This document shows, in pieces, positions 24,364 to 34,036 of a DNA stretch of 64,000 bases. The stretch spans positions 2,480,001-2,544,000 of the forward strand of contig NC_014313.1 in NCBI RefSeq assembly GCF_000143145.1, given 5' to 3'. Within the stretch, counting starts at the first letter, position 1. Every line of letters begins with the position of its first letter. Below the pieces are notes generated by a model. The model was given only the letters and a program-made list of their open reading frames with translations. It made no database searches and had not been told where the DNA came from. Both the position numbers and the translations under genes were made by a program. The stretch is from Hyphomicrobium denitrificans ATCC 51888 (GTDB lineage Bacteria; Pseudomonadota; Alphaproteobacteria; Rhizobiales; Hyphomicrobiaceae).

Positions 24364-26595
24364 CTAGTTCAGAAAGATGCTCGAAAGCGCATCCTGCAGC
24401 GTCGTTGCCGGCGTGATCGGGTTTTTCTTGGACGACGCGGTCTTCTTGCTGTTGCGATTGTTGCGGGCAACAGGCGGCGCATCGCTCATCGAGTCCGAGC
24501 CGTCGCTGATGGCGCCGGGCGCATCAGCTTCGGTCGGGTCGATGGCTTCCGGCGCGTTGTAGCGAACAGGGTGTCCGCGAAGCGCCGACATGACCCGATT
24601 ATCGTTGCCGTAGATATCGCCGTAAGTCCGCAGCTTGCCGTCCTCGTCAACGCGCGCCGTGAAATACACGAGGTAGACCGGAACGGGCTTGCTGAGCGTG
24701 ACGTCCGCGCCGCCGTTCCAAAGCTCTCCGACCTTTTCGGCTGAATAGCCTTTGTCTTCCTGCAAGATCACTTCCGCCGTGCGGCGCGGATCACCGACGC
24801 GCAGGCAGCCGTGGCTCAGCGCGCGATTGGCCTGTCCGAACAGGCCGCGCTCGGGCGTATCGTGCATGTAAACATCGTGCTTGTTCGGAAAACGGAACTT
24901 GACCATTCCGAGGGGGTTATCGGGGCCCGGCGGCTGAACGAAGCTGTAGCGGCGGATATCCGCCGTGTTCCAGTTGACCGAATTGGGATCGACCGGGCGG
25001 CCATTGAAAGACACCTGGAGCTTGTAGGCTTGCAGAACGCGCGCGCCACCGCTGTTTCCGCCGCCACCGCCGCCGAAAAGCTGATCGAAGAAATCATAGC
25101 CGGTATTCGACGCTTGCTTGAGACGCGGCGCAAGCTCCTTCGCCTTGATGCCGTCGGGCATACCCCAGCTCGGCCGGAAGATGACGTACTGCATGCTGGC
25201 GGTGAGAACGGGTGTCGGCCACGACGGCTGTCCCACGATCATTCTCTGGTTGAGAACGCGCTCCTTACCCCTCCAGATTTCGCTGGTGTACTCAGGAATG
25301 TTGTTCATCACATAGAATGAACCGAGATTCTCAGGCAGCCAACGCCAGCGCTCCATGTTGACGATCAGGCGATCGACGTTGCGTGCCGGATCGATGCGTT
25401 TCGACTTGCCGCCGCCATTCAAGGCATTGCGCACGCCGTTTCCGACCAGACCGTCTGGCGTCAACCCGTTCGCGCGCTGATAATCCTTCACCGCATCGAG
25501 CAGAGCGTCGTCATAAAGATCGTTGGCATCGGGGCTTTCGGACGGGACTTTCAGGCGCTGACGAAGCAGTGCGACCTGATCGTCTCGCGTTCCGAGCCGG
25601 AGCACCTTACCGCGCGGGAGCTTCACCTCTTCAGCGGGATCGGTTGGCGCTTCCTCCTCGACGGTCACGCCGCGCGCCTTGAGCAGTTCCTGGCGCAGTT
25701 TCTCGAACCCGTCATGCTTCGGATTGAACCCGCGCAGAAAGGGACCGGGGTGCGATGCATCCGCGAGTTCGCGCATCACTGTCTTGGGATCTTTAACCGG
25801 CGGCTTCATGTCGAGAATGTTGCTCAGCGAGGCGGGATCGAGACGGCCGCCACGCGCGAAGCGCGCGTACTTCAAAGCCGCGAGCGTCAACTGCGCTTCT
25901 GCACTTCCCTGCGCATCGGCATCGGCGTTGCTCGCAAGAGCCGGAATAACGAAATCTGAGGACTCGAGGCCCCAATCGTCCGCCTTCCGAAGTTCCGAGA
26001 TCACCGACTTGGCTTTGTCGTTGAAGCTGCCGTCGTGAACCCAAAGCGGCTCTTTGTGCGAATTGTAGTAGTCGCTGGCCGCGGCAATGTCCGACGAGAG
26101 GTTGTTTCTGCCGCCAAGCGATTTGTCTGTAAGTTTTGTGCGTGCCGCTTCGACGACCGGACTGACAAGCGTCTCCGGGGCTGCTGCGGCAGCAGCCGGC
26201 GATGCCGGTTGAGCCTCTGGCTGAGCCCCCGACGCAGGCGCGGTTGCAGATTCCGTCGCAGCGGGTGTGGATGTCGAGGGCGACTCTGCGGGCGGCGTCA
26301 CGGCGGCCGTTGAGGGCGCAGGCTGCGTTTCAGTTGCAGGAGCAGCATCAGACGGAGCAACAGCGGTTGCCGGAGCCGGCTCTGTTATCGGCGCAGGCGG
26401 CCTAGCAGCCTCCGGAAGCGCGCTCGTCGTCTGCGGAACCGGTGCTGCGGAGTTGGTCGCAGGCGGAAAGTATGTCGTCGTCGCGCCGCTTTCCGACGTC
26501 CCGGAACTTGTTTCAGCGAGCGCCGCTACACTCCCAGCCGAACAGAACGCCAACACTCCAAAGCTGAAAGCGCGCAGAGCGGAAAGCTTGTTCAT
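24364..26595 (-). CDS. Large L,D-transpeptidase (YcbB/LdtD type)
   Basis: L,D-transpeptidases make 3-3 cross-links in peptidoglycan or attach proteins to it. The ATG at 26595 gives a 743-residue precursor with signal peptide (ALRAFSFGVLAFCSAGSVAA), an Ala/Pro/Thr-rich linker to about residue 135, an N-terminal domain, a peptidoglycan-binding helical domain (LRQRLKVP, then VKDYQRANGLTPDGLVGNGV) and the YkuD catalytic domain, with catalytic site ALSHGCLRVGDPRRTAE. Domain order matches YcbB/LdtD. The last 70 residues are Ser/Lys/Asn rich and unusual. It is a single gene between divergent and convergent neighbours. Confidence 0.9.
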   Translation of the reverse strand: MNKLSALRAFSFGVLAFCSAGSVAALAETSSGTSESGATTTYFPPATNSAAPVPQTTSALPEAARPPAPITEPAPATAVAPSDAAPATETQPAPSTAAVTPPAESPSTSTPAATESATAPASGAQPEAQPASPAAAAAAPETLVSPVVEAARTKLTDKSLGGRNNLSSDIAAASDYYNSHKEPLWVHDGSFNDKAKSVISELRKADDWGLESSDFVIPALASNADADAQGSAEAQLTLAALKYARFARGGRLDPASLSNILDMKPPVKDPKTVMRELADASHPGPFLRGFNPKHDGFEKLRQELLKARGVTVEEEAPTDPAEEVKLPRGKVLRLGTRDDQVALLRQRLKVPSESPDANDLYDDALLDAVKDYQRANGLTPDGLVGNGVRNALNGGGKSKRIDPARNVDRLIVNMERWRWLPENLGSFYVMNNIPEYTSEIWRGKERVLNQRMIVGQPSWPTPVLTASMQYVIFRPSWGMPDGIKAKELAPRLKQASNTGYDFFDQLFGGGGGGNSGGARVLQAYKLQVSFNGRPVDPNSVNWNTADIRRYSFVQPPGPDNPLGMVKFRFPNKHDVYMHDTPERGLFGQANRALSHGCLRVGDPRRTAEVILQEDKGYSAEKVGELWNGGADVTLSKPVPVYLVYFTARVDEDGKLRTYGDIYGNDNRVMSALRGHPVRYNAPEAIDPTEADAPGAISDGSDSMSDAPPVARNNRNSKKTASSKKNPITPATTLQDALSSIFLN

Positions 26596-26883
26596 TTCCC
26601 AAATGGCTCCGTTAGGCGAGAAGCACGCCGACGTCAGGTACCCGTCTGACAGTTGGTGAGCCCTCATGTTGGCGGAAAAACGCCGAAAAAATGGGGCTTA
26701 AGCGGAACATGGCCCGTTCGCATAGTCTGGTAAACCGTCGGCCATGAAAAATCCGGCGAAAAAACAGTGCTGTGTCCCGGAAAACCCTATTTGAGTGTAA
26801 CGAGAAGTCCCAGGCAGCAAAAGTCGTTCTTGTTTCCGCCGCAATCGGCTTCGAAGAGCGAACGCAAATGCGGAGAATTGAGC

Positions 26884-27528
26884 GTGTCGAGCGGGTCGAA
26901 GCTTTATCTGGACTATGTGATTACCGGGCCATCGGCGCAGTCTCGGCCCGTGTTGTCTGCGGTACTCGAAGCGTCGCCGGTCGCGAGCCTTTTGATCCGT
27001 CCGGGCCCCGGCGCGGCGTACGATGCGCAAGTCGTTCGAGAGCTGACGGCGCTCGCGCAGAAACAAGGGGTCGCTGTTCTCGTCAATGACGTGCGCATTG
27101 CCAGCGATGTCGGCGCAGACGGCGTTCACGTCGCGTGGTCCGCCGACGTCGTCGAACGCTACAGAAGCGTTCGGCAAGCCGCTGGCCGGGACTTGATCGT
27201 CGGAGCGGACGCAGGTCGAACGCGCGACGACGCCATGCAGATCGGCGAAGCGGATGCCGATTACGTTGCGTTTGGAATTCCGCCGCATGTGGACGACCGC
27301 AGCCGCGCCGCCGAACGGCAGCTCGATCTTGTTACATGGTGGAGCGAGGTCTTCGAGATTCCGTGCGTGGCGCTTGACGTTGCCAATGCCGAGCATGCAC
27401 GCGCCCTCAGCGCTGCCGGGGCGGATTTCGTCGGCATCACGATCGCGGCGGACCAATCGGCTTCCGAGGCTGCAGCACGCGTTCGCGCCTACAGCGAAGC
27501 GGTTTCGGCCCACGAGGATGCAACGTGA
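26884..27528 (+). CDS. TenI/ThiE-family thiamine phosphate synthase-like protein
   Basis: A 214-residue TIM-barrel protein related to thiamine-phosphate synthase and TenI. GTG at 26884 is chosen because CGGAGA lies 9 bases upstream and the product begins at the first strand (KLYLDYVITGPS). Family-like segments are QGVAVLVNDVRIASDVGADG, VHVAWSADVVERY and DYVAFGIPP. The classic ThiE G-x-D-G-V-H-L segment is present as GADGVHVA, but other phosphate-binding parts are diverged, so true ThiE activity is uncertain. It overlaps the Sel1-repeat gene by GTGA. Confidence 0.75.
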   Translation: MSSGSKLYLDYVITGPSAQSRPVLSAVLEASPVASLLIRPGPGAAYDAQVVRELTALAQKQGVAVLVNDVRIASDVGADGVHVAWSADVVERYRSVRQAAGRDLIVGADAGRTRDDAMQIGEADADYVAFGIPPHVDDRSRAAERQLDLVTWWSEVFEIPCVALDVANAEHARALSAAGADFVGITIAADQSASEAAARVRAYSEAVSAHEDAT

Positions 27529-28613
27529 CGCGCAATCCGAACCTTATTCTGCGCCTTGGGACGACAGCGCTGCTGCTCTGCGCGGCAAGTCCGCTCAGCG
27601 CCGAGACGAGTTCATGGTCGGCGCGCGAAACGTCGGTGCCAAAATCGTCTCCGGCGCCGTCAGCGTCCCCACTGCCGCCGCCCAGAGCGCCTTCGCCCGC
27701 AGCCGCGCAGGACTCCGGTGCGACGGGGATCAAGAAAGCGATCCCATCGCTGGTGCCCGCGACCGGCGACAACGCCGCTTACCTCGCGTTCGATCAGGGG
27801 CAATACCTGACCGCGTTGAAGCTCGCAGAGGAAGCGGCCCAACGCGGCGAAGCGCAGGCCAATACGCTGATCGGCCGTATCTACGGCGAAGGTCTCGGCG
27901 TCCAGAAGAACGAGCGGAAAGCCTACGACTACTACATGAAGGCGGCGCAGCTCGGCGACGTGCAGGGATCGTTCGCCGCGGCTTTGGCGCTTGCCGAGGG
28001 ACGCGGCGTCAAGAAAGACCGCAAGGTCGCGGCGGAGCTTTTCGAGAAGGCGGCGCTCACCGGAAACGCGGAAGCGAATTACAATCTCGGAATGCTGTTC
28101 CTCAAAGGGGACGGCAAACCGCAGAGCCCGATCCGCGCGTTTCAGCACATCCGTTACGCGGCGGAGAAAGGCGTTCCGGAGGCGCAATACGATCTCGCCG
28201 AACTCTATCAGACGGGCACCGGGACCGAAGCCAATGCGCTCGAGGCGGCCCGATGGCTGTCACGCGCGGCCGAGCAAGGGTTGACACCGGCGCAATATGA
28301 CTACGCGGTCAAACTGTTGCAGGGCTTCGGACTTTCGAAGGATGAATCCAAGATCGCGGTGCTGATGAAGGCGGCGGCCGACAAAGGCGTTCCGGGCGCG
28401 CAGAACCGCATGGCCTATCTCTATCGCGACGGCATCAAGGTCGACAAAGACCCGGTCGAAGCGGCGACATGGCGGCTGATCGCCAAGAAAAACGGCTTTG
28501 AAGACAAAGAACTCGACGCGATGGTTGCCAATCTGCCCAAGGCCCAGCGCCAGAAAGCGGAAGCTGCGGCGTCGGCCTGGCATGACCAGATTGAGGTCGG
28601 GTCCGCGCCCTAA
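27525..28613 (+). CDS. Exported Sel1-repeat (TPR-like) protein
   Basis: A 362-residue protein with a signal peptide (LILRLGTTALLLCAASPLSA), a Pro/Ser-rich linker and about seven Sel1-like repeats, for example GQYLTALKLAEEAAQRGEAQ, NERKAYDYYMKAAQLGDVQG, AAELFEKAALTGNAEANYNL and EAARWLSRAAEQGLTPAQYD. Such proteins are periplasmic scaffolds for protein-protein contacts. The GTG start overlaps the previous stop. Conservation of this pair before an inositol-monophosphatase gene is known in Rhizobiales, but its role is unknown. Confidence 0.88.
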   Translation: MTRNPNLILRLGTTALLLCAASPLSAETSSWSARETSVPKSSPAPSASPLPPPRAPSPAAAQDSGATGIKKAIPSLVPATGDNAAYLAFDQGQYLTALKLAEEAAQRGEAQANTLIGRIYGEGLGVQKNERKAYDYYMKAAQLGDVQGSFAAALALAEGRGVKKDRKVAAELFEKAALTGNAEANYNLGMLFLKGDGKPQSPIRAFQHIRYAAEKGVPEAQYDLAELYQTGTGTEANALEAARWLSRAAEQGLTPAQYDYAVKLLQGFGLSKDESKIAVLMKAAADKGVPGAQNRMAYLYRDGIKVDKDPVEAATWRLIAKKNGFEDKELDAMVANLPKAQRQKAEAAASAWHDQIEVGSAP

Positions 28614-28731
28614 CGCCGCTCGCAAAGCCCGTGTAAACCTCTAAGCCATTGCAAGCCTTGCTTGTTGTTTAGAGAGGGGCTAGAGCCGCCCTTTCTCGCC
28701 ATTTGCGCAGCGCGCCCGGACCTTCATCCCG

Positions 28732-29526
28732 ATGATCAACGTATCGCCTACCCTCAACGTCATGATTACGGCAGCCCGCAAGGCTGGACGCAGCCTGTCC
28801 CGCGACTTCGGCGAGGTCGAGCAGCTACAGGTTTCGATCAAGGGTCCGGCGAATTTCGTGTCGGCGGCGGATCACAAAGCCGAAGACATCATCTTCAAGG
28901 AGCTGTCGAAGGCGCGTCCGGGCTACGGCTTCCTGATGGAAGAGCGCGGCGAAATCGAAGGCGCCGACAAGACGCATCGCTGGATCGTCGATCCGCTCGA
29001 CGGCACGACGAACTTCCTGCACTCCAATCCGCTGTTCGCGATTTCTATCGCGCTCGAACGCGAAGGCCAGCTGATCGCGGGCGTCATCTATAACCCGGCC
29101 AGCGACGAGCTTTTCACCGCCGAGAAGGGCAAAGGCGCGTTCATGAACGACCGGCGCCTGCGCGTCGCGTCGCGCAAGACGCTGGCGGATTCGCTGGTCA
29201 CGACCGGCATTCCGCACCGGGGCCGTGCCAATCATTCCCGGTTCCTGCAAGAGATGGGAACCTTGATGCAGGAAGTCGCCGGCATCCGGCGCTCCGGTTC
29301 AGCGGCGCTGGATCTCGCGTTCGTGGCAGCGGGACGCTTCGACGCCTACTGGGAACATGGCCTGAAGCCCTGGGATATCGCGGCCGGGATCGTCATGGTG
29401 CGGGAAGCGGGCGGGCTGGTCAGCGATCTCAGCGGCGGGGACAAATTCCTCGAAAGCGGAGACATTCTTGCTGCGAATACGACGCTTCATAAGGCATTCG
29501 GTGGACTGCTTTTTACGAAAGCGTGA
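28732..29526 (+). CDS. suhB: Inositol monophosphatase family protein (SuhB-like)
   Basis: A 264-residue lithium-sensitive-phosphatase-fold enzyme. Metal-binding motifs are MEERGEIE, WIVDPLDGTTNFLHS and, near the C-terminus, KPWDIAAGIVMVREAGG. SuhB acts on inositol-1-phosphate in vitro and assists rRNA transcription in E. coli; which applies here cannot be seen. The start ATG at 28732 gives MINVSPTLNVMITAARKAGR, the standard N-terminus. Confidence 0.93.
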   Translation: MINVSPTLNVMITAARKAGRSLSRDFGEVEQLQVSIKGPANFVSAADHKAEDIIFKELSKARPGYGFLMEERGEIEGADKTHRWIVDPLDGTTNFLHSNPLFAISIALEREGQLIAGVIYNPASDELFTAEKGKGAFMNDRRLRVASRKTLADSLVTTGIPHRGRANHSRFLQEMGTLMQEVAGIRRSGSAALDLAFVAAGRFDAYWEHGLKPWDIAAGIVMVREAGGLVSDLSGGDKFLESGDILAANTTLHKAFGGLLFTKA

Positions 29527-29637
29527 CCTGAGATCGGAATGCAACGCCATTTCGGCATGATGTTGCCGGTTTTCGATGGGAGACGCTTGCGCTAAGATTT
29601 GGTGATAGTCCGCGGGGGACGTTCGGGGAGACCACCA

Positions 29638-30702
29638 ATGGCCAAGATCCGCCCGGGCGATACCGCGGCACTCGCACCGGTTTCGCGCCGTCTGACACCG
29701 CCCGGTGTCTTTTTGCTGCGCATGACGATATTCCTGACGCTGGTCGGCTTTCTCGCCGCCATTCTGTTCGATCAGCTCAAGCATTCGTTTCTGAACAATC
29801 CGGGCCTTAACGGACTGATCGTCGGCACGCTGGTGCTCGGCATCATCTACGCCTACCGGCAAGTCTTCCGGCTTTATCCTGAAATCCGCTGGGTCAACGC
29901 GTTTCGCATCGCCGACCCTGGACTCTCGATCAGCGCCAAGCCGGTGCTGCTCACACCTATGGCGACGATGCTGCGCGACCGGACGGGAACGATCTCACTG
30001 TCGACGGCGGCGATGCGCTCGTTCATGGATTCGATCGGCTCGCGCTTGGACGAAGCGCGCGATACCGGCCGCTATATGGTCGGGCTGCTCGTGTTCCTCG
30101 GCCTGCTCGGAACGTTCTGGGGCTTGCTTGAGACGATCCAGTCCGTCGGCCGCGCCATCGATACACTCGACACAAAAGCGTCGGACAATGTCCAACTCTT
30201 CAGCGATTTGAAAGCAGGTCTTTCCGCTCCGCTCGCAGGCATGGGCACGGCGTTTTCATCCTCGCTGCTCGGGTTGTCGGGATCGCTCATTCTGGGTTTC
30301 CTCGAACTGCAGGCGAGCCACGCGCACAATCGCTTCTATAACGAACTGGAAGAATGGCTGTCGGGCATCACCGAGCTGACGCCGGGCGGCACGGCGGTCG
30401 GTTCCAGCGATTACGTCAACCGGCAGCTGCTCGGCGCGATCGTCGACATGCAGAAGGCACTGGAAGATTTCACGGCTCGCCTCGGCGAACAGCCCGTCGT
30501 TCCGCCGCGCATGCTGGGGCAGCCGCAGGGCGCCAATCCGGAAGAGGTTCGCGACCTCGCGCGCGGCGTCAATCAACTCGTGACGCAGATGCGGTCGGAA
30601 CAGAAGGTCGTTCGCGAGTGGGTCGACGAGCAGGCGCAACAGCAGGCGGAAGTCGCGAGCATGCTGAAGAACCTCGCTGACGCAATGAAGCGCGGAGACT
30701 AG
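29638..30702 (+). CDS. MotA/TolQ/ExbB-family channel protein
   Basis: A 354-residue membrane protein starting at ATG 29638 with CGGGGAG upstream. Helices: FLLRMTIFLTLVGFLAAILF, LNGLIVGTLVLGIIYAYRQV, GRYMVGLLVFLGLLGTFWGL and GMGTAFSSSLLGLSGSLILG; the last two match the MotA/TolQ proton-channel pattern (LGLLGTFWGLLETI). The C-terminal 110 residues are a soluble, partly coiled-coil tail (VNQLVTQMRSEQKVVREWVD). It is directly followed by a MotB-like gene, so the two should form a proton-driven stator. No flagellar or Zorya genes are nearby. Confidence 0.85.
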   Translation: MAKIRPGDTAALAPVSRRLTPPGVFLLRMTIFLTLVGFLAAILFDQLKHSFLNNPGLNGLIVGTLVLGIIYAYRQVFRLYPEIRWVNAFRIADPGLSISAKPVLLTPMATMLRDRTGTISLSTAAMRSFMDSIGSRLDEARDTGRYMVGLLVFLGLLGTFWGLLETIQSVGRAIDTLDTKASDNVQLFSDLKAGLSAPLAGMGTAFSSSLLGLSGSLILGFLELQASHAHNRFYNELEEWLSGITELTPGGTAVGSSDYVNRQLLGAIVDMQKALEDFTARLGEQPVVPPRMLGQPQGANPEEVRDLARGVNQLVTQMRSEQKVVREWVDEQAQQQAEVASMLKNLADAMKRGD

Positions 30703-30706
30703 AGCC

Positions 30707-31735
30707 ATGGCGCGCGGACGCTCCCGCCGCGGCGGAGAATACGGAGAGTTCTGGCCAGCCTACGTCGACGTGCTGTCGACGCTGCTGCTCGTCGTCACGC
30801 TCCTGATGTCGATCTTCATGATCGCGCAATATTTTTCCGCCGAGGAAGCGTCAGGAAAAGACTCCGCGTTGAAGCGCCTGACGCGGCAGATCAGCGAGCT
30901 GACGTCGATGCTCTCTCTCGAAAAGGGAAAGGCGCAGTCCTCGCAGGATGAGCTTGCAGCACTGCAGGCGACGCTTTCGAGTCTCAAGACGGAAAACGAG
31001 AAGCTGACAGGCGTCGGCCTTGGAGCGGATGAGCGCGCCAAGTCCGCTGAGGACAAGCTTGCCGGGCTCAGCTCCGATCTGCAGTCGCAAAAGAACATCT
31101 CGGATGAAGCGCTCTCGAAAGTCGATCTTCTAAATCAGCAGCTCATTGCGTTGCGCCGGCAGATCGCCGGCTTGAGCGACGCGCTCGACGCGGCAGAGAA
31201 GAAAGGCGCTGAAAGCGACAAGACGATCAAGGATCTCGGAGCGCGTCTCAATGCGGCGCTGGCTCAGCAGGTGCAGGAGCTGAAGCGCTATCGCTCGGAC
31301 TTCTTCGGGCGCCTCAGGGAGCTGCTGAAGGATCGCAAGGATATCCGCGTCGTCGGCGACCGCTTCGTGTTTGAATCGGAAGTTCTGTTTTCATCCGGCT
31401 CCGCCTCGCTGACGCCGGAAGGCATGGCGGCGATGGATCAGATCGCTGAAGCGATCCTGGAACTCCAGAAGGAAATTCCTGGCGACATCGACTGGGCGCT
31501 GCAGATCAACGGTCATACCGACGCGCGCCCGATTTCAAATCCGCAATATCCGTCGAACTGGGAACTGTCGACGGCGCGCGCGGCCTCCGTCGTCAAATAT
31601 CTGGTGTTGCGGGGCGTTCCGGCAGACCGGCTCGTTGCGGCGGGTTATGGAGAATTTCAGCCGGTGGATGCTTCCAACACGGAAGAGGCTTACCAGCGCA
31701 ACCGGCGTATCGAGCTGAAGCTGACCAGCCGCTGA
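30707..31735 (+). CDS. MotB-like peptidoglycan-binding stator protein
   Basis: The 342-residue protein starts 4 bases after the MotA-like stop. It has a basic tail, one membrane helix with a conserved aspartate (FWPAYVDVLSTLLLVVTLLM), a long coiled coil (about residues 55-200, e.g. LKRLTRQISELTSMLSLEKG) and a C-terminal OmpA/MotB domain with INGHTDARPISN and LSTARAASVVKYLV. This is the MotB plan with a coiled-coil rod. The pair is conserved in Rhizobiales beside suhB; its cargo is unknown, perhaps a cell-wall or envelope process. Confidence 0.88.
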   Translation: MARGRSRRGGEYGEFWPAYVDVLSTLLLVVTLLMSIFMIAQYFSAEEASGKDSALKRLTRQISELTSMLSLEKGKAQSSQDELAALQATLSSLKTENEKLTGVGLGADERAKSAEDKLAGLSSDLQSQKNISDEALSKVDLLNQQLIALRRQIAGLSDALDAAEKKGAESDKTIKDLGARLNAALAQQVQELKRYRSDFFGRLRELLKDRKDIRVVGDRFVFESEVLFSSGSASLTPEGMAAMDQIAEAILELQKEIPGDIDWALQINGHTDARPISNPQYPSNWELSTARAASVVKYLVLRGVPADRLVAAGYGEFQPVDASNTEEAYQRNRRIELKLTSR

Positions 31736-31772
31736 GCGCAGCGGGCGTCGAGGCGCAGACGTCGAGCGCGCG

Positions 31773-31883
31773 CTATCGCACGCCCAAGGTTGTCAGAACC
31801 CAATCCATGCCTGCGCCGCCGTTGTACGACATGTCGTAAGCAAAGGCCGCGAACAGGATGACGATGGCGAGCAATCCTCTCAT
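31773..31883 (-). CDS. Possible 36-residue membrane protein
   Basis: A short minus-strand frame encodes MRGLLAIVILFAAFAYDMSY, then NGGAGMDWVLTTLGVR. It has one clear hydrophobic helix and a soluble tail, and composition looks protein-like. No strong ribosome site is seen before the ATG. It lies alone between the MotB-like gene and the ABC exporter. Confidence 0.4.
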   Translation of the reverse strand: MRGLLAIVILFAAFAYDMSYNGGAGMDWVLTTLGVR

Positions 31884-31953
31884 GCGGCCATCATGAGTGG
31901 CGAGGCATTAACCGGCAGTTAAGAGTGCCGCCGGCCTCGCGAGCGGCGACCGC

Positions 31954-33771
31954 TTATTCTGCGGCTTCGCGTCCGAACTGAAGCTCGGCGAGCCGCGCGT
32001 ATGTGCCGTTGCGGCGGACCAGCTCGGCGTGCGTGCCGGCCTCGACGATGCGGCCTTTTTCCATGACCAGGATGCGGTCGGCCTTCTGCACGGTCGCGAG
32101 GCGGTGGGCGATCACCAGCGTCGTGCGATCGGTCACCAAGCCGTCGAGAGCGTGCTGCACGGCATGCTCGCTTTCGGCATCGAGCGCGCTCGTCGCCTCG
32201 TCGAGGAGCAAGATCGGCGCATTCTTCAAAATCGCGCGGGCGATGGCGATGCGCTGGCGTTGGCCGCCCGACAGCAGCGCGCCGCGCTCGCCGAGCTTGC
32301 AGTCATATCCACCGGGCAACGCGCTGATGAAGCCGTCGGCCTGGGCCGCGATCGCCGCTTGTCGAATGTCCGCCAGCGTTGCGTTCGGCGTCCCGTAACG
32401 AATGTTTTCGGCGACGGTGTCGGCGAACAATGCTACGTCCTGCGGGACAAGCGCGAGCCTGCCGCGAAGCTCGGCAAGATCGGCATCGGCGACGTTGACG
32501 CCATCGACATCGACGCGTCCCGCGCTCGGATCGTAGAAACGCAGAAGCAGATTGAAGATCGTGCTTTTGCCAGAGCCCGACGGCCCGACCAGCGCGATCG
32601 TCTCGCCGGGCTTGACGTTGAACGAAACGCCGTCGAGCGCTTTTTCATCGCGGCGCGTCGCATAGGAGAACGTGACGTTCTCAAATGCCACGGTGCCGAG
32701 CGGCGGCTGAGGTAGCGGGACGGGTTTCTCCGGCGAGCGGATTTCCGGGATCGTCGCCATCATTTCCGAAAGCCGTTCGGCGGCGCCGGCCGCCTGCGTG
32801 ATCTCTCCCCAGACCTCGGAGAGTTCTGCGAGGGCTCCGGCCGCGAACAGCGCATAGAGAACGAACTGACCGAGGCGTCCGGCCGTCATGTTGCCTGAGA
32901 TGACGTCAGATGCGCCGTACCAGAGCACGCCCGTGACGCTCGCGACCGTCAGGAAGATCGCGACGCCTGTCAGCGCGGCGCGCGCCCGCATTCGCTGGCG
33001 GGCGGCATCGAAGGCGCGCTCGACAACGCTGCTGAAGCGCGCCGTTACGGCCTTCTCGTTGACGTAGGCGAGCATCGTGCGATGCGCGGCAAGGTTTTCA
33101 GCCGCGTAGGCGGAGGCATCGCCAAGCGTGTCCTGTGCCGTTCGCGACAAGCGCCGAACGAGGCGGCCGAAGCCGACAAGCGGCAGAACGATCACCGGGA
33201 TCGCGATGAAGACGAGCAGCGAAAGCTTGGCGCTCGAGACGAACATCATCACCAGCGCGCCGATCAGCATGATGAAGTTGCGCGCTGCCTGGCTGAGCGA
33301 CGACCCGGCGACGGCCTTGATCTGCGTCGTGTCCGCCGTCAGGCGGCTCATGATTTCGCCGGAGTGGTTGACGTCGAAATAGGCCGGTCCGAGCGTCGAA
33401 AGTTGCGCGAAAACTTTCGTGCGGAGATCGGCGACCACCCGCTCGCCGATCCAGTTGACGAAATAGAACCGGGCCGGGCTTGCGATCGCGAGCAGCAGGC
33501 CGATGCCGATCAGCGTCAGGAAGTAGCTATTGATCAGGTGAGAGTCGTGCGAACCGAAGCCGTTGTCGATCATGCGCCGGACGGCCATCGGCACCGCCAG
33601 CATCGCAACCGCCGACATGACGACCGCGATCGCGGCCCCCCAGAGCGCGCCTTTATGAGCCAGTATCAAAGGCTTCAACGCGAGGAGCGGCTTCAGCGAG
33701 GCACGTCCTTTCGAGGCGTTTTCGCCCGTCGACGTTTCCCGGCGGCCCAAATCAGTCGTTTCGCTGCTCAT
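31954..33771 (-). CDS. ABC exporter, fused membrane and ATPase domains (MsbA-like)
   Basis: A 605-residue half-transporter with six membrane helices in residues 30-330 and a nucleotide-binding domain. ATPase motifs: Walker A GPSGSGKSTIFNLL, Q-loop LVPQDVALF, signature LSGGQRQRIAIARA, Walker B ILLLDEATSALD and switch VIAHRLATVQ. Homology type is the MsbA/lipid-exporter and multidrug family. A homodimer exporting lipids or drugs from the inner membrane is likely; the substrate is unknown. It is a known neighbour of rpmE in Rhizobiales. Confidence 0.92.
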   Translation of the reverse strand: MSSETTDLGRRETSTGENASKGRASLKPLLALKPLILAHKGALWGAAIAVVMSAVAMLAVPMAVRRMIDNGFGSHDSHLINSYFLTLIGIGLLLAIASPARFYFVNWIGERVVADLRTKVFAQLSTLGPAYFDVNHSGEIMSRLTADTTQIKAVAGSSLSQAARNFIMLIGALVMMFVSSAKLSLLVFIAIPVIVLPLVGFGRLVRRLSRTAQDTLGDASAYAAENLAAHRTMLAYVNEKAVTARFSSVVERAFDAARQRMRARAALTGVAIFLTVASVTGVLWYGASDVISGNMTAGRLGQFVLYALFAAGALAELSEVWGEITQAAGAAERLSEMMATIPEIRSPEKPVPLPQPPLGTVAFENVTFSYATRRDEKALDGVSFNVKPGETIALVGPSGSGKSTIFNLLLRFYDPSAGRVDVDGVNVADADLAELRGRLALVPQDVALFADTVAENIRYGTPNATLADIRQAAIAAQADGFISALPGGYDCKLGERGALLSGGQRQRIAIARAILKNAPILLLDEATSALDAESEHAVQHALDGLVTDRTTLVIAHRLATVQKADRILVMEKGRIVEAGTHAELVRRNGTYARLAELQFGREAAE

Positions 33772-34036
33772 CGGCTTTTCTGATCCAACGCTCGGGGAAA
33801 CATAGCCGTTTCAACCCTTAAAGCCGCCCGGGACCATGCCTGAGCCTAAGCCCCGGCTCAAGAGACAATGGGCCGCTGCCAGGCCGTTCGCGCGCGCTCC
33901 ACGTGCGACTTTCCGGCCTTGTGCAGTGCCCTCTTTCCGGGTACACAGCAGCCAATTCAGTCCCTTTTCAATCTAAAGGGCCGGAGCTTTCTGGAGCTTC
34001 GCCGCCAGCAACGCATTTTCAAGACGGACTACCGCC

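Noticed and set aside
29638..31735. MotA/MotB-like pair considered as Zorya ZorA/ZorB anti-phage genes
   Set aside because: There are no zorC, zorD or zorE genes nearby, the MotA-like tail is short, and the pair sits beside housekeeping genes in a conserved order.
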